Shown in pieces: positions 46,543 through 56,489 of a stretch of 64,000 bases of DNA. The notes under the pieces were generated by a model. It was not told where the DNA came from and searched no databases. It was given only the letters and a program-made list of their open reading frames with translations. This DNA comes from Pycnopodia helianthoides (taxonomy: Eukaryota > Echinodermata > Asteroidea > Forcipulatida > Asteriidae), in the NCBI GenBank assembly GCA_032158295.1, contig CM063256.1:7103725-7167724 (forward strand), given 5' to 3'. A program made the position numbers and the translations under genes. Position 1 is the stretch's first letter; each line of letters opens with the position of its first letter.

Positions 46543-49500
46543 TTATTTGGCGTTGTTAGGGAGAGGAAATCCACTGTCGGGTCGTTCAGCTAAACAATGA
46601 AGCACGCCCACAGCGACCAAAGACACCCAGGCGAGGAAAGATACCCATCCTGACGCCTACAAAAAAAGTATATATAAACAAATTAACAAAGAATAAGATA
46701 ACCTCAGTATAGTACATAAGTTACTCAGACTTATAAAACAAGACTGCGTTCCTACATCTTGTCAAAATTTTGGTTCCTCAGAAAGTTTTGGTATAGATAT
46801 AAGAACCTTGTGTCTCTAATCAACTACAAAGGGTGCTATTGCGAGAATAACTTTCAATTAATGATTATTGTGTCTTTTTTAGGGGTAAGGACAGGCATCG
46901 ACAGACATTTGCTATATAAGGAGAAAACAGAGCGTCGGCCTCATTAATATTTGGTAGGCCCTCAAAGTATTTTATATGAGACAGATTTGCCCCCTTCCTA
47001 AAAAAAGGGGTGGGGTACAGTGTAAAAACCATCACCCTATTGTGACTTCCACCTCGAAGTAATTTGGATAACATATATAGGCCCTGAAAAATGGTCCTAT
47101 TTGCCCAGAGGTGTGGGGAATTTTTTTAAGATTGCTGCGCGGACGCTTGCAAATTTACACAGGGGTAGGGGTGTTTTTGGAGGGGAGGGAGAATAAATCG
47201 ACGGACCCTGGGACTCCCCATATCAAAAAGAGCAGAGGATAAAATTTCAAGAGTCAATGGATAATTTGCCCTTTACTGTAAAAAGCTGTGAGACTTCTAA
47301 GTATCTTGTTCTGAATTTTTGAATATTTAGCATTTTTCATTGTATGCTATGGGAGTTTATTTAGTGGGGTGAACCGGATGCCTCTGATAAAAAGATAGAT
47401 CAATAGAGCACACATGGCATGGATATAAATAGTCACTGATGTATTTTTGTAGACAAGGGATTAGAACTTTGTCTATGGCGGCATATCAATATGAACTGTC
47501 ACCTGTCGAATAGTTATAAAAAAAACTAGATTAATTTGACATAGAGCTCAGCTTACCTCAGCTTTTGCATAATCTTCGAAGAATCCAGAGCCGTCATAAA
47601 TGTGCCAGTCCACTTGTTGAAATAACTCACAGCTTCAAAAAAGAAGGAAACAAAAAGGGTGATTAAAAAGTAGCAGGTTCATGCACTAATTAACACACAA
47701 TTTTTCAGTTTCTGGTCTGTATTGTTCATTTTTGGTAGGATCCTCTTCTTCAACAATGGCCAAGCTTTGATACTTTAACGTACATTTTTAAGACAAAAAT
47801 ATCGCTTCTTGGTAATATTCCCTCACCATTGTAAAACGCTAATCACTTCAGTTTTGTGTTCGGTTTGCGGTAACACCTTGTGTAAATCTACTTTGCTGTG
47901 TAGAAATTTTCTCTAATTAAAGAACAAACATCTACACAGCAAAGTAAATGTACACATGCATGTACATGGTGTTACCGCAAACCGAACTTACATCAAATCA
48001 TTATTACGTCTTCTTTCCAACTCACTCATAGTTTGCGGTCATAACTGTTTGTGACCTAAAGCCGTCGCAGAGGGAGTTTAGACCATGTGACAAGACGGCA
48101 GCCTCAGCCAAGATGAGAATAGACAAGATGCTATATACTGGAATGCAAAGCACCCTTAACAAATTTCTATAAAATAAATACATAGAAGTAGTTATTCAAG
48201 TCGTAAAATTATACGGAACAAATTGTAGGCAAAATTACGTGAAAACATGTTTACAAGTCGGGAAATTGTACAGCAATACGGTCGATATTCATAAATTTGG
48301 GTCCAAGCATGGAGGAACTCCCCTTCCCCTTCTTCCATGTTGCAAGTCATAATTGGTGACGTAATTATTTAAGTCATTATTCAAGAAATTTTGCTTGCGA
48401 ATTGCGACACAGTCAACTTTTTTTGCTTTGACATGTCAAACATGGCGCTCAAAACGAACCCCTCAAATTGACTCCAGTGTTTAGTCTTCGTGAACCTTCA
48501 AAGCTACCAAACCCTCAAGCTCGTGTAATCCAAACTCGGGTTACAATTGTCACCGTCGTGGTTGAATTTATCGTCAGTAAAATGAACACGCTAATGGATG
48601 ACAGTCGGTGTCGTCGTTCAGGTCGTTTTCGAGTGAAATTAAAGTTCCTACATATCAAATCGTCCGCAGCACAATACGAAAACTCTGTAGAGTCCATAGA
48701 CGAACGCAATGCACGAAGCGACGATCTGCACTACCACTATGTAGGTGCATCTCGGTGGATCTGACGCGTTTAACTCAAAGACGGTCGGTGATGTCCAGAT
48801 GACCTGCCCACCTAGCGGACAGTCGCCATTAAAGGATTCCTGTTGAAGAGATACAAAATAAAAGTAGAACTCATAATAAAAATACTGGATTCGCAATCCG
48901 TAAAGGAGTTGCAATCCGGTGAAAATATTTAGCAATCCGGTGAAAAGAATTCAAAAACTCCGGTGAAACGGGGTCGCAATCGGGTTTGAACACATTCGCA
49001 ACCCGGTAAACTTGCATTAATTTGTTTCAAGATTAAGGTGATACTAGGGCATGTGCAACCTTTCTCTATATAAATAGTGTTTGTAAGTTTAATGCATTTC
49101 CAACCGTGTTCACAGACACTTTTTTCAAAACATATCCCTGCTTAAAAAACACTCCTCAACTTTGAACTTGATTACTATTATAAACGCGTCCTTTTCTATC
49201 CTTACAATGAACGAAAGATACTATGGTGTTTTGCCTCGAAGTAGTATAAAATGTTTACATCTCTAGTTATTTATTAATTATAAGTTTATTTATTATTTGG
49301 TAATTAAGCGATTGACTTAAAAGAGTGATTTGCACTGTACCCAGCAGCTCAGGGAAAAGAGTGACGAACTGACATGTTGTTCGAAAAGTGCAATACATCT
49401 ATATAAACAAGGCCTTCAAGACGTTTACTTTGCATATTTACCTTACAACTTCTGTCAAGAAACTAAATTTTCGTAAGTCATCCCTAAATGTGACTCATTG

Positions 49501-50544
49501 GTTTCGACATTCAGTGTTTACTTTTAGAATTGCAGTAACTGACAAGGCCAAAACAAAAAAACATTTTCTTAAGGTGGTACCTTTTCTTTGTAACATATTG
49601 TTTTGTTTTAAATATCTTTAAATAGTTGACACTTTGTGTGTTACTCTTTTGTGGAGAAGTTTAGTAACGTCTGTCTTCATAAAGGAATTAGTATACAACA
49701 AACTATTTTAGCAATGGATGATTCATTCCAATATGCTTGTATTTAAGTAGCATGTGGTAAAGGAATAGCATATATAAAACTTGAAGCTCATTTTCACGTG
49801 CACCCTTTCCAAACTGGAGTACAACAACATCGGTTACCATCTTTAAGTTACCATCGTTGTCCATGTTTTCCATACAATTATAAAAAAATAATGTCCGATT
49901 CAAACACGGTTTTCTCAAGGAGATTTAATTTTGGATAGATGTAAAAACTGTAAGCAAAATGTAAACTAAATGTAAACCAAATTAATACTTATGACGTTTC
50001 TTTACAGTCGGTGCTGAAGACTGATGCTTCAAAAGAAAAATATAACACTCGAAAAGTTATGTTTATTAGCAAAGAGTGTGCACCAATTTACATGTGTTCG
50101 ACCTAATTGTTTATTAATAGATGTTAAACTTGCACCGGGGATAAAGAATATTATTTTGGTTTTACCCTTTCACCGATGTGTGTATAAGGCCTGTATACTC
50201 AGTACTTCCCAGAGTTCTAATTGTTTTTGTTGTTAGTTTTTCTTTATTTTTTTTTAATAAGCGAAGTGTCTATTTTCTTCTGATATTTCCCTTCTTTCTT
50301 AAGTAGACATCTAAGTATCCTAATGATCAAACCAGATTTGTCGAACAATAGCACATTGTGCATTTCGCACACCCCGAAACAAACATAAACATTTATGAAC
50401 ATATATAGGTACAAATATTAATCACACTTGAGAAAACTTACCGTTTGTCTACCCGCAAGTGCAGCCACTACAATTTCCAGAAGCCATGGCCACTATAAGT
50501 AGTGCCACCTCCGTTATGGAGAGGACATAAAACAACACCGCCAT
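46543..50544 (-). CDS. TMEM179B: TMEM179B-like four-TM membrane protein; apparent frameshift in exon 1
   Basis: Coding exons in transcript order are 50544-50442, 48839-48652, 48166-48026, 47632-47557 and 46656-46543. Exons 2-5 join in frame with GT-AG introns. They carry ESFNGDCPLGG, a second TM segment, then LCIPVYSILSILILAEAAVL and HGLNSLCDGF, then WHIYDGSGFFEDYAKAE, and finally ASGWVSFLAWVSLVAVGVLH as the last TM. These match TMEM179B (SFSGRCPLYG, RSLCNS, AETSSWVNLVLW). In exon 1 the ATG frame gives MAVLFYVLSITEVALLIVA. The frame that reaches the strong donor ACG|GTAAGT in the phase needed by exon 2 gives LLEIVVAALAGRQT, one base shifted. With the shift corrected the protein has about 206 residues, near the family length of 219. 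TMEM179 proteins are poorly characterised; no biochemical role is claimed. Confidence 0.75.
47090..47372 (-). repeat. Dispersed repeat, inverted partner of 38281-38600
   Basis: Reverse-complement match to the repeat in MFS intron 1 (GGGACTCCCCATATC, TACTGTAAAAAGCTGTGAGACTTCTAAGTAT, TGTATGCTATGGGA in pieces). It lies in the last intron of the TMEM179B-like gene. Confidence 0.7.
47858..47987. mobile_element. Foldback MITE, GTTCGGTTTGCGGTAACACC family
   Basis: GTTCGGTTTGCGGTAACACC at the left is perfectly mirrored at the right by GGTGTTACCGCAAACCGAAC. A second mirrored block is CTACTTTGCTGTGTAGA. The loop is AT-rich. No target-site duplication could be recognised. It lies in intron 3 of the TMEM179B-like gene. 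Confidence 0.85.
48886..49012. repeat. Degenerate repeats of GCAATCCGGTGAAAA
   Basis: About six spaced variants occur: CGCAATCCGTAAAGG, GCAATCCGGTGAAAAT, GCAATCCGGTGAAAAG, CTCCGGTGAAACG, CGCAATCGGGTTTG and CGCAACCCGGTAAAC. Spacing is about 20-25 bp. They lie in intron 1 of the TMEM179B-like gene, about 50 bp from exon 2. Confidence 0.7.
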
Positions 50545-51279
50545 CTTGTAATAAGTCCGCTAGGTTTTTCTATATTTAATTACTCTTAATCTTCCGCGGT
50601 AAACGATGGTAAAATCTCAGACAATGGTTTAAGTTTGTAGTCGCAGCCCGATAGCCAAGCCGTTGATGGGCGGGATTTAAATGGATGTGCATCATATGAT
50701 GACTCGCTGAGTAATCGAACCTTTGCGCTTCAACAAAATCTTTAACGAATACTTTATCATTGGAATTGCGTACAATGAAAGAGTCGATACCTTGATAGTT
50801 TGACCTCATCGATGGTATCGATTCTGTAAACGTACACCTTGGTGCATTGATGTGCTTCATCTCACACTTATTGGCAACCAATAACACGTAATTGTGTGTG
50901 TGTATACCCAAGTCAAAACCTGTAACAAGAATAAGGATAGATAGAAAATAACATTGTGCTCTTCTTTTGTTTTATCGACATTCTTGCATTGACGTAATCG
51001 GTTATTCGGATACGTTAATTGAACTCAGAAGTATTCCGACTAGCAGAATAATGATCATGTTCCCTTCAATTGAAACAGCTGACTCACATCCCGGTCGTGG
51101 TTGCCCGTGCGACCCTCAAGAATCCAGGGACAACTCTCTCAATTTCCTGGGAAGGGGATCTTATCCACATGACCTCTAGCCGTTAGGGTCCGTCGTGGAT
51201 AATGTATACGGTGTAAATTGGTCTTAAATGCCAACATCCTGATTGGTTCACCGCGTTACACTCAACCCAGAAAGGTGGA

Positions 51280-51660
51280 TTGGGATCCAGCATTTGTATC
51301 GCGACCGGCCACAGATCAAGATCTGGTGTGGCGTTTACACCAGTGCCTGATCCAGCTCTGATCCCACTTTTGATCACAGCTCTCACACAAAAACACAAGC
51401 AAAAAAAGCCCACCATTCCTAGAAAAACCAGAAATGACCACTTCGTTGTTTGATCCACCTTTGCGTTTACACTTGTTTCTGGAATCCACTTTGCCGGATC
51501 TGAACCACCAATGGCAAGGTTGAACCCTCCTTAAAAGATGGATTCAATTGCCGGATCTTAAACCGGGTCTGATCCTGCTTTTTGCGTTTACCCTTAGCTG
51601 TTAATCCACATTGGCGGATCAGATCTGGGTTGATCCACCTTTCTGGGCGTTGGTCTGTTG
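51280..51660. repeat. Degenerate repeats of GCGTTTACAC and GGATCTGATCC
   Basis: GCGTTTAC recurs at about 51332, 51464 and 51584, and GATCCACCTTT, CCGGATCT and TGATCCTG/TGATCCAG variants recur between them on both strands. The block looks like the remains of an inverted or foldback repeat but the borders are unclear. Confidence 0.4.
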
Positions 51661-52831
51661 TAGCGGAAGACTCTTAAGATGGATTTGTTTAAAGCAGTAT
51701 TGTCAAAAGAGGCATCTGTGTATTTAAGAAACAGTAGATGCATAGTTATTCTGAGGCACAAACTCGACTGCAGCCATTTAAACAAAGTAAAAACATTATT
51801 TCTTGTTCAGGATATTTACGCCAATAAAACCCAACAATACCTTGGCTAGGATCATGCAAAAAAATTTGGTATTAAGCATGAAAAAATACTACTTGTTGGC
51901 GGATTCTATTGTTTGAAGACCCAATTAAGTTCGAAAAGATACCCAAAAAAGTAACACTATTGGAATAGGTCTTACTGTTGGATTTGGTTTGAAATTCAAC
52001 AAACGCACGTGTTGCGCATTTTATGGATTTGTTTTGTTAATGTACTTATAATTGGTCAGTTTAATTCATTGTGTCGTTCAAAGGAAGTAGTGGAAATGAC
52101 TTCATTAGGCTTTGTGTCGCAGCTTTTATTTCTAAATGAACCATAATAATGACCATTAACAAATGGATTTTGTGTTGTCGATTGTGATGTGAAGGTTTGT
52201 GATCGTTATGATATTGCGTAGTCTCTATTTAGAAACGCGAAGATGGTGCCTTAATAGTCCTTTAGTAAGGCATGTTTGCAGAACATTGAGTGCATGAACC
52301 GATTTGTTTTTCTACGCGCAATGATGACGTACATTGACCCTTCTGTTCACATTGCCATCACACAAAAGGGTCAAAGAACATTATTGCCTGAAACATAGAG
52401 ATTTTGTCAACCGTTTCAACGTAAACATAAGCATACTATAAATCTAGTAGGCCTACAAATTATTTTAAGCATTCACTTTGTCATTGGTTAGCTCTTCTTT
52501 TCGGCTGAGCTCTAATTGTATGTTGTCTGTTGACGTCGGCTTCACAAAGTATGATAAGAGGTTCAGGATGGGTGGGCAAGGGTTACAAATTTGTTTCAGT
52601 TTACTTGTATAAACTTTAAATACAAAAATCTGTTTTGGTTATTTCCGTTTGTTGATGACATAATTCTATCAAAATCCCCGTCCAATTCTCGCCGGATGGT
52701 TGTATTTTGTTGCACTATGTGACGAGCTTGAAAACAGACACAAAGTCTCATAACAAGTTTTAAATTTGAACGATCTCACCGCACCATTTCACCCCAGCAT
52801 GCCGTGTATTACGAGAGAGGACGATCCAGTG

Positions 52832-53043
52832 TTCGCTCGTCCCCAGCGCCTTGCCTTAAAACCAAAGGCGCTGGGATGGGCAAACGTATCGTTAACGTTA
52901 ATGCTCAGTCCCATGCTCAGTCCCTTCATGCATCACACTCACACTGCAAGCACTGCACGCATGACGTACTTCCTGAACAAGAATCTGTGCAAGCTGATTA
53001 GCCCATCCCAGCGGTCCTGGATAGGCCGCTGGGGCCGAGCGAA
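52832..53043. mobile_element. Foldback element with perfect 9-bp target-site duplication
   Basis: GATCCAGTG flanks both sides (52823-52831 and 53044-53052). The left end is TTCGCTCGTCCCCAGCG and the right end its inverse CGCTGGGGCCGAGCGAA. Each arm holds an inner palindrome (CCCAGCG..CGCTGGGATGGGC). A 9-bp duplication is typical of Mutator-like elements. No transposase is encoded, so it is non-autonomous. Confidence 0.85.
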
Positions 53044-53904
53044 GATCCAGTGCGCCAATTTTAGGCACAAGGTTGACATGATATCTACACAATGACGCGC
53101 ACGCGCGCAGACTTAAAAAATAACGCAAACGCTCGCGAAAGCCAAATTTATAGCTAAAAATAACAATCGAATATTATATGTTTGAGTTTATCTAAGCAAG
53201 AGGGATCACGTGTTGAGGTAACGTGCAAAGGAGAGGAGATGGAAAAGAGGATATTGCAGTCAGGCAATGGACTACTTATCACTTTCTGAAAGGAGAATAT
53301 AAAAAAGGTAAATATGATTGATACGTAGGAGGTCAATGTTTGGTGGCCATTATTGGTTTACTTGTGGTGGTACCGTTTTGGTCTATCCTCATGGCGTATA
53401 CTTAGCCCTGGTACTTGGTAGGACGTCATTGTCTTTTGCAACGGAGGAGTCCAACCTAGGCTAGGCGTGTACTTATCAATTACAACAGCAGCATGATGCT
53501 ATCTTTCACAAGCCTCTGAACATAGTGATTAAGTTCACTGAGACATCCTTGGTTTCAATACCAGAAATATGTAAGTTTAATAATAACACTAATTTGCTGT
53601 CCTACTTTTTACTGGCTGATTAGTGATTGCACCAACATAACGTTTGGGCTGATTTTCTTTTTTGTTTTAAGTTCAAATATAAGAAAAGTCCGTAAAATGG
53701 TACAATTTGAGCAATACAATTAAACATTATTTCATCTCTTCATCAAGGAATACGGATTAATGCACTATTGTATTTAACACCAGGTTTAGCGTCAAATGAA
53801 ACTTTTGGGAATTGTTTATGCATGAACTAGGGCCTATGAAGATTAGAGGTTCCCACCAAATCACAATATACTAGAATGCTATACTTGTCTTGTTGTTTTA
53901 TTAG

Positions 53905-54894
53905 AAAGTGGCAGAGGGGTTTTCTTTCATCGCACTGGGTATTGGAACGGCAATGTCGCTATTCTCAACCGGTGTCTTGGGATTGCAAGTCAAGGGGTGG
54001 CGCTTGTTTGATGTGGAGACGACCATGAAGCGCAAAGCAGACAACGACTTCAACGTCAAGATGTTGCATTGGGAGTTAGAAAAACAGATGAAAATCTACG
54101 AAGAAATCAAACGGCGGAAGGTGCAAAACCAGCTTCGGGATGATGCAACTATCAATTACAAATGGCTTCGACGGGACGCCCCCATTCGTCCAGAATTAGA
54201 GATGTCAAACAGTATGAAGCGGGAGTTTGAAGAGCTTTGTGAGAGAACGAGGCCGTCTGACATTAATCAAATAACGGCAACTGTTGTGAGATTACTTCAA
54301 ACCAAAGAACCGGCCCCAGAGGACGTACCGCGAACTTTCATCAACGTCCTTCGTTCATTTGTACCTGACGATGACGTAAAACGAAAACAGAGCATTTTGT
54401 ACAGATTAATCTCCGGATCTTTGATGCGATTACAAAGAACAAACAAAATCGATCCGATTAATGACACCGAAATAAAAGTAACACATTCGTCGATTGGAGA
54501 CGTTGAGGGCAGTAGGCCTTGCAGAGATCACCCGCCTTTAGCTGCTAGGAGCAGGCTGCATTGTCTGATAAACATGGAAAACGAGACTCACCCGATGACA
54601 AACTTTGCCATGCCGTTCAGTAAACGTGAGAGTAATTACGCTGGTGCAAGCTCTTTATGCAAGGCAGGCAATACAGCGACGCATCAATCAGATCGAGAAG
54701 CCTGGTCAAGCTGCATTGAAGAAGTGGCAACCAAACCAGACAATATTGACTACCAAACCACCCGAAACAATGTTTTAACTGAGGCAGGCTATTCATGTGT
54801 AGCAAATGATATGGAGGTGGTTGATCTGGCTTCCGCCTCGTCCTCAGAAGAGGGTCTTGTGGATAAACACGGTACAAGTACGTTGCCCGTGTGA
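53905..54894 (+). CDS. Unrecognised protein, long terminal coding exon with N-terminal hydrophobic segment
   Basis: I do not recognise this gene. An open frame of 330 codons including the stop starts directly after a good acceptor (TTTTATTAG|AAA) and ends at TGA 54892-54894. The frame is closed by that same TAG upstream, so either an unseen upstream exon joins in phase 0 or translation starts at the internal ATG 53953. The start of the exon encodes a hydrophobic, Gly-rich stretch (FSFIALGIGTAMSLFSTGV) that could be a membrane segment. It is followed by a charged, probably helical region (ELEKQMKIYEEIKRRKVQNQ) and a moderately conserved-looking middle (YKWLRRDAPIRPELE, FEELCERTRPSD). The C-terminal 130 residues are Ser/Asn/Glu-rich and probably disordered. 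Codon use and length argue for a real gene. The promoter and 5' exon are not identified. Confidence 0.6.
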   Translation, partial: KVAEGFSFIALGIGTAMSLFSTGVLGLQVKGWRLFDVETTMKRKADNDFNVKMLHWELEKQMKIYEEIKRRKVQNQLRDDATINYKWLRRDAPIRPELEMSNSMKREFEELCERTRPSDINQITATVVRLLQTKEPAPEDVPRTFINVLRSFVPDDDVKRKQSILYRLISGSLMRLQRTNKIDPINDTEIKVTHSSIGDVEGSRPCRDHPPLAARSRLHCLINMENETHPMTNFAMPFSKRESNYAGASSLCKAGNTATHQSDREAWSSCIEEVATKPDNIDYQTTRNNVLTEAGYSCVANDMEVVDLASASSSEEGLVDKHGTSTLPV

Positions 54895-56489
54895 AAACAT
54901 GCCAATTCCGGCATCCATTTTACTCTCGAATCAACAAATTTTAATTTGCGAAAGATGAATAATTGTTGAGATCATGCTCATAATGTTTTTTTATATTTAA
55001 ATGTGTTGTATTGAGCTCAGTGGATAAACAATTTGATTTTCATTAACCTTGGCTAAAGATGTTACTCTTATGATATTAATTACAACTTATCAAATGCAAC
55101 ATTTATAGCTCATTGCCATTAAAAAACCATTTGTTGTTGAAGTCCAACTACCCATTACTTAATATCAAACCTTACCACATATTTTCTTTTTAGAAATAAA
55201 GAATCTGTACAAACACGTAATTATGAAGAAAATTTATGTAGATCATGAGACATGATTTTAATATAAGAAACCTTAAAACAGACGTTTTTAGCCATCATTT
55301 AATGGTGCATTGACAGTGGAAGGAAAACAAAATAATAATAAAAGTGTACAAATAACTGTCAAAATAAATGGTTCATACAGTTTTTTAAATTGCTAACTTA
55401 TTTTTAGTCGCCAAGAATTTCTACCACTTTTTTCATTGAAGAAAACAGCTGAAGCATACAGGAGTTTTACATTTGCTTATACAGATATTGAAACAGAGTT
55501 TGGTATTTTACAGGTTAGTATTAATCGTGATTGACTTAATAATGATAAAGTGAGTCGGTCACATTTCACACCTAAAACGATCAACAATTATTTTTGGTCT
55601 TCCACGTGAAAAGGAGTTCCACTTGAAATAACCAATTGCTGACGATGAGATTTTAATTCGATATGGTGATATTAGGCAGAACAGTCTGACTGTATTTAAA
55701 TAATTATTTACATTATATTTTGTCCGTTTTCGAAAATTAAGCACGGAGCCGTAATCTATGTGGACTCTAGGTGGCAGCAGACATACAAGGTTATTTGCCT
55801 TTGTTTACGTAAGTCTGAGCAAGCTCAAGTCTGCTGCCAACCTCCGCCCCAAAAAGTATCAAATTACTTTCAATATTCAAAATTTTTGAAACATCGGCAG
55901 AGCTATAACGGAAGAAAAGTTCATTTTAAGCTAAGAATTATAGAAAACGAAAGCAGGTGAACTAATTTTTTATACAACTCTATGATTGTGATCGACTTAA
56001 TGATGATAAAGTGAGTCGGTCAAATTTCACACCTTAAACGATCAACAACAATTTTTGGTCTTCCACATGAAAAGGAGTTCCAAACTTGAAATAACCAATT
56101 GTTGACGATGCGAAATCAATTCATTGTACAGTGATCAGGTAGAACAGTCTAACTGTATTTAAATAATTATTTAACATCATTTTGTCCGTTTTCAAAAATT
56201 AACCATGGAGCCGTAATTATCCGACATTTTGTCGTTATATTATATACATCAACGTGGACTCTAGGTGGCAGCAGACACACAAGGTAATTTGCCTTTGTTT
56301 ACGTAATTCTTAGCAAGCGCAAGTCTTTCAAAATTTGAAAAGCACCAGCAGAGCTATATTGGAAGAAAAGTTCATTTTTAAGCTAAGAATTATAGAAGAC
56401 GAAAGCAGGTTAGCAAATTTTGTGTTACTAAACTAAAATTTGTTTTGTAAACGGATTGATGTGTTGACTGGCTGTTGAGTGGGTGTAGA
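54895..56489. other. Convergent 3' region between the unknown gene and SLC44A1
   Basis: This is the 3' untranslated sequence of both convergent genes plus spacer, largely taken up by the tandem duplication at 55525-56415. No gene is seen. Confidence 0.45.
55525..56415 (+). repeat. Diverged tandem duplication, two units of about 435 bp
   Basis: Unit A (about 55525-55955) and unit B (about 55984-56415) share, in order, GATAAAGTGAGTCGGTCA, TTTTTGGTCTTCCAC.TGAAA, TGTATTTAAATAATTATTTA, GTGGACTCTAGGTGGCAGCA, TTTGCCTTTGTTTACGTAA, GGAAGAAAAGTTCATTTT and AAGCTAAGAATTATAGAA. Many substitutions and indels separate them, so it is older than the duplication at 30327. Confidence 0.85.

Larger units (their letters stand above)
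50545..53904. other. Divergent intergenic region (TMEM179B-like / unknown gene)
   Basis: This should contain the promoter of the minus-strand TMEM179B-like gene and the missing 5' exon and promoter of the plus-strand gene at 53905. A GGATC-rich degenerate block (51280-51660) and a foldback element are listed separately. A tRNA-like stretch (TAGTGATTAAGTTCACTGAG ... GGTTTCAATACC, 53525-53567) is directly followed by a good donor-like ATAT|GTAAGT at 53571. No convincing first exon was found. Confidence 0.4.
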
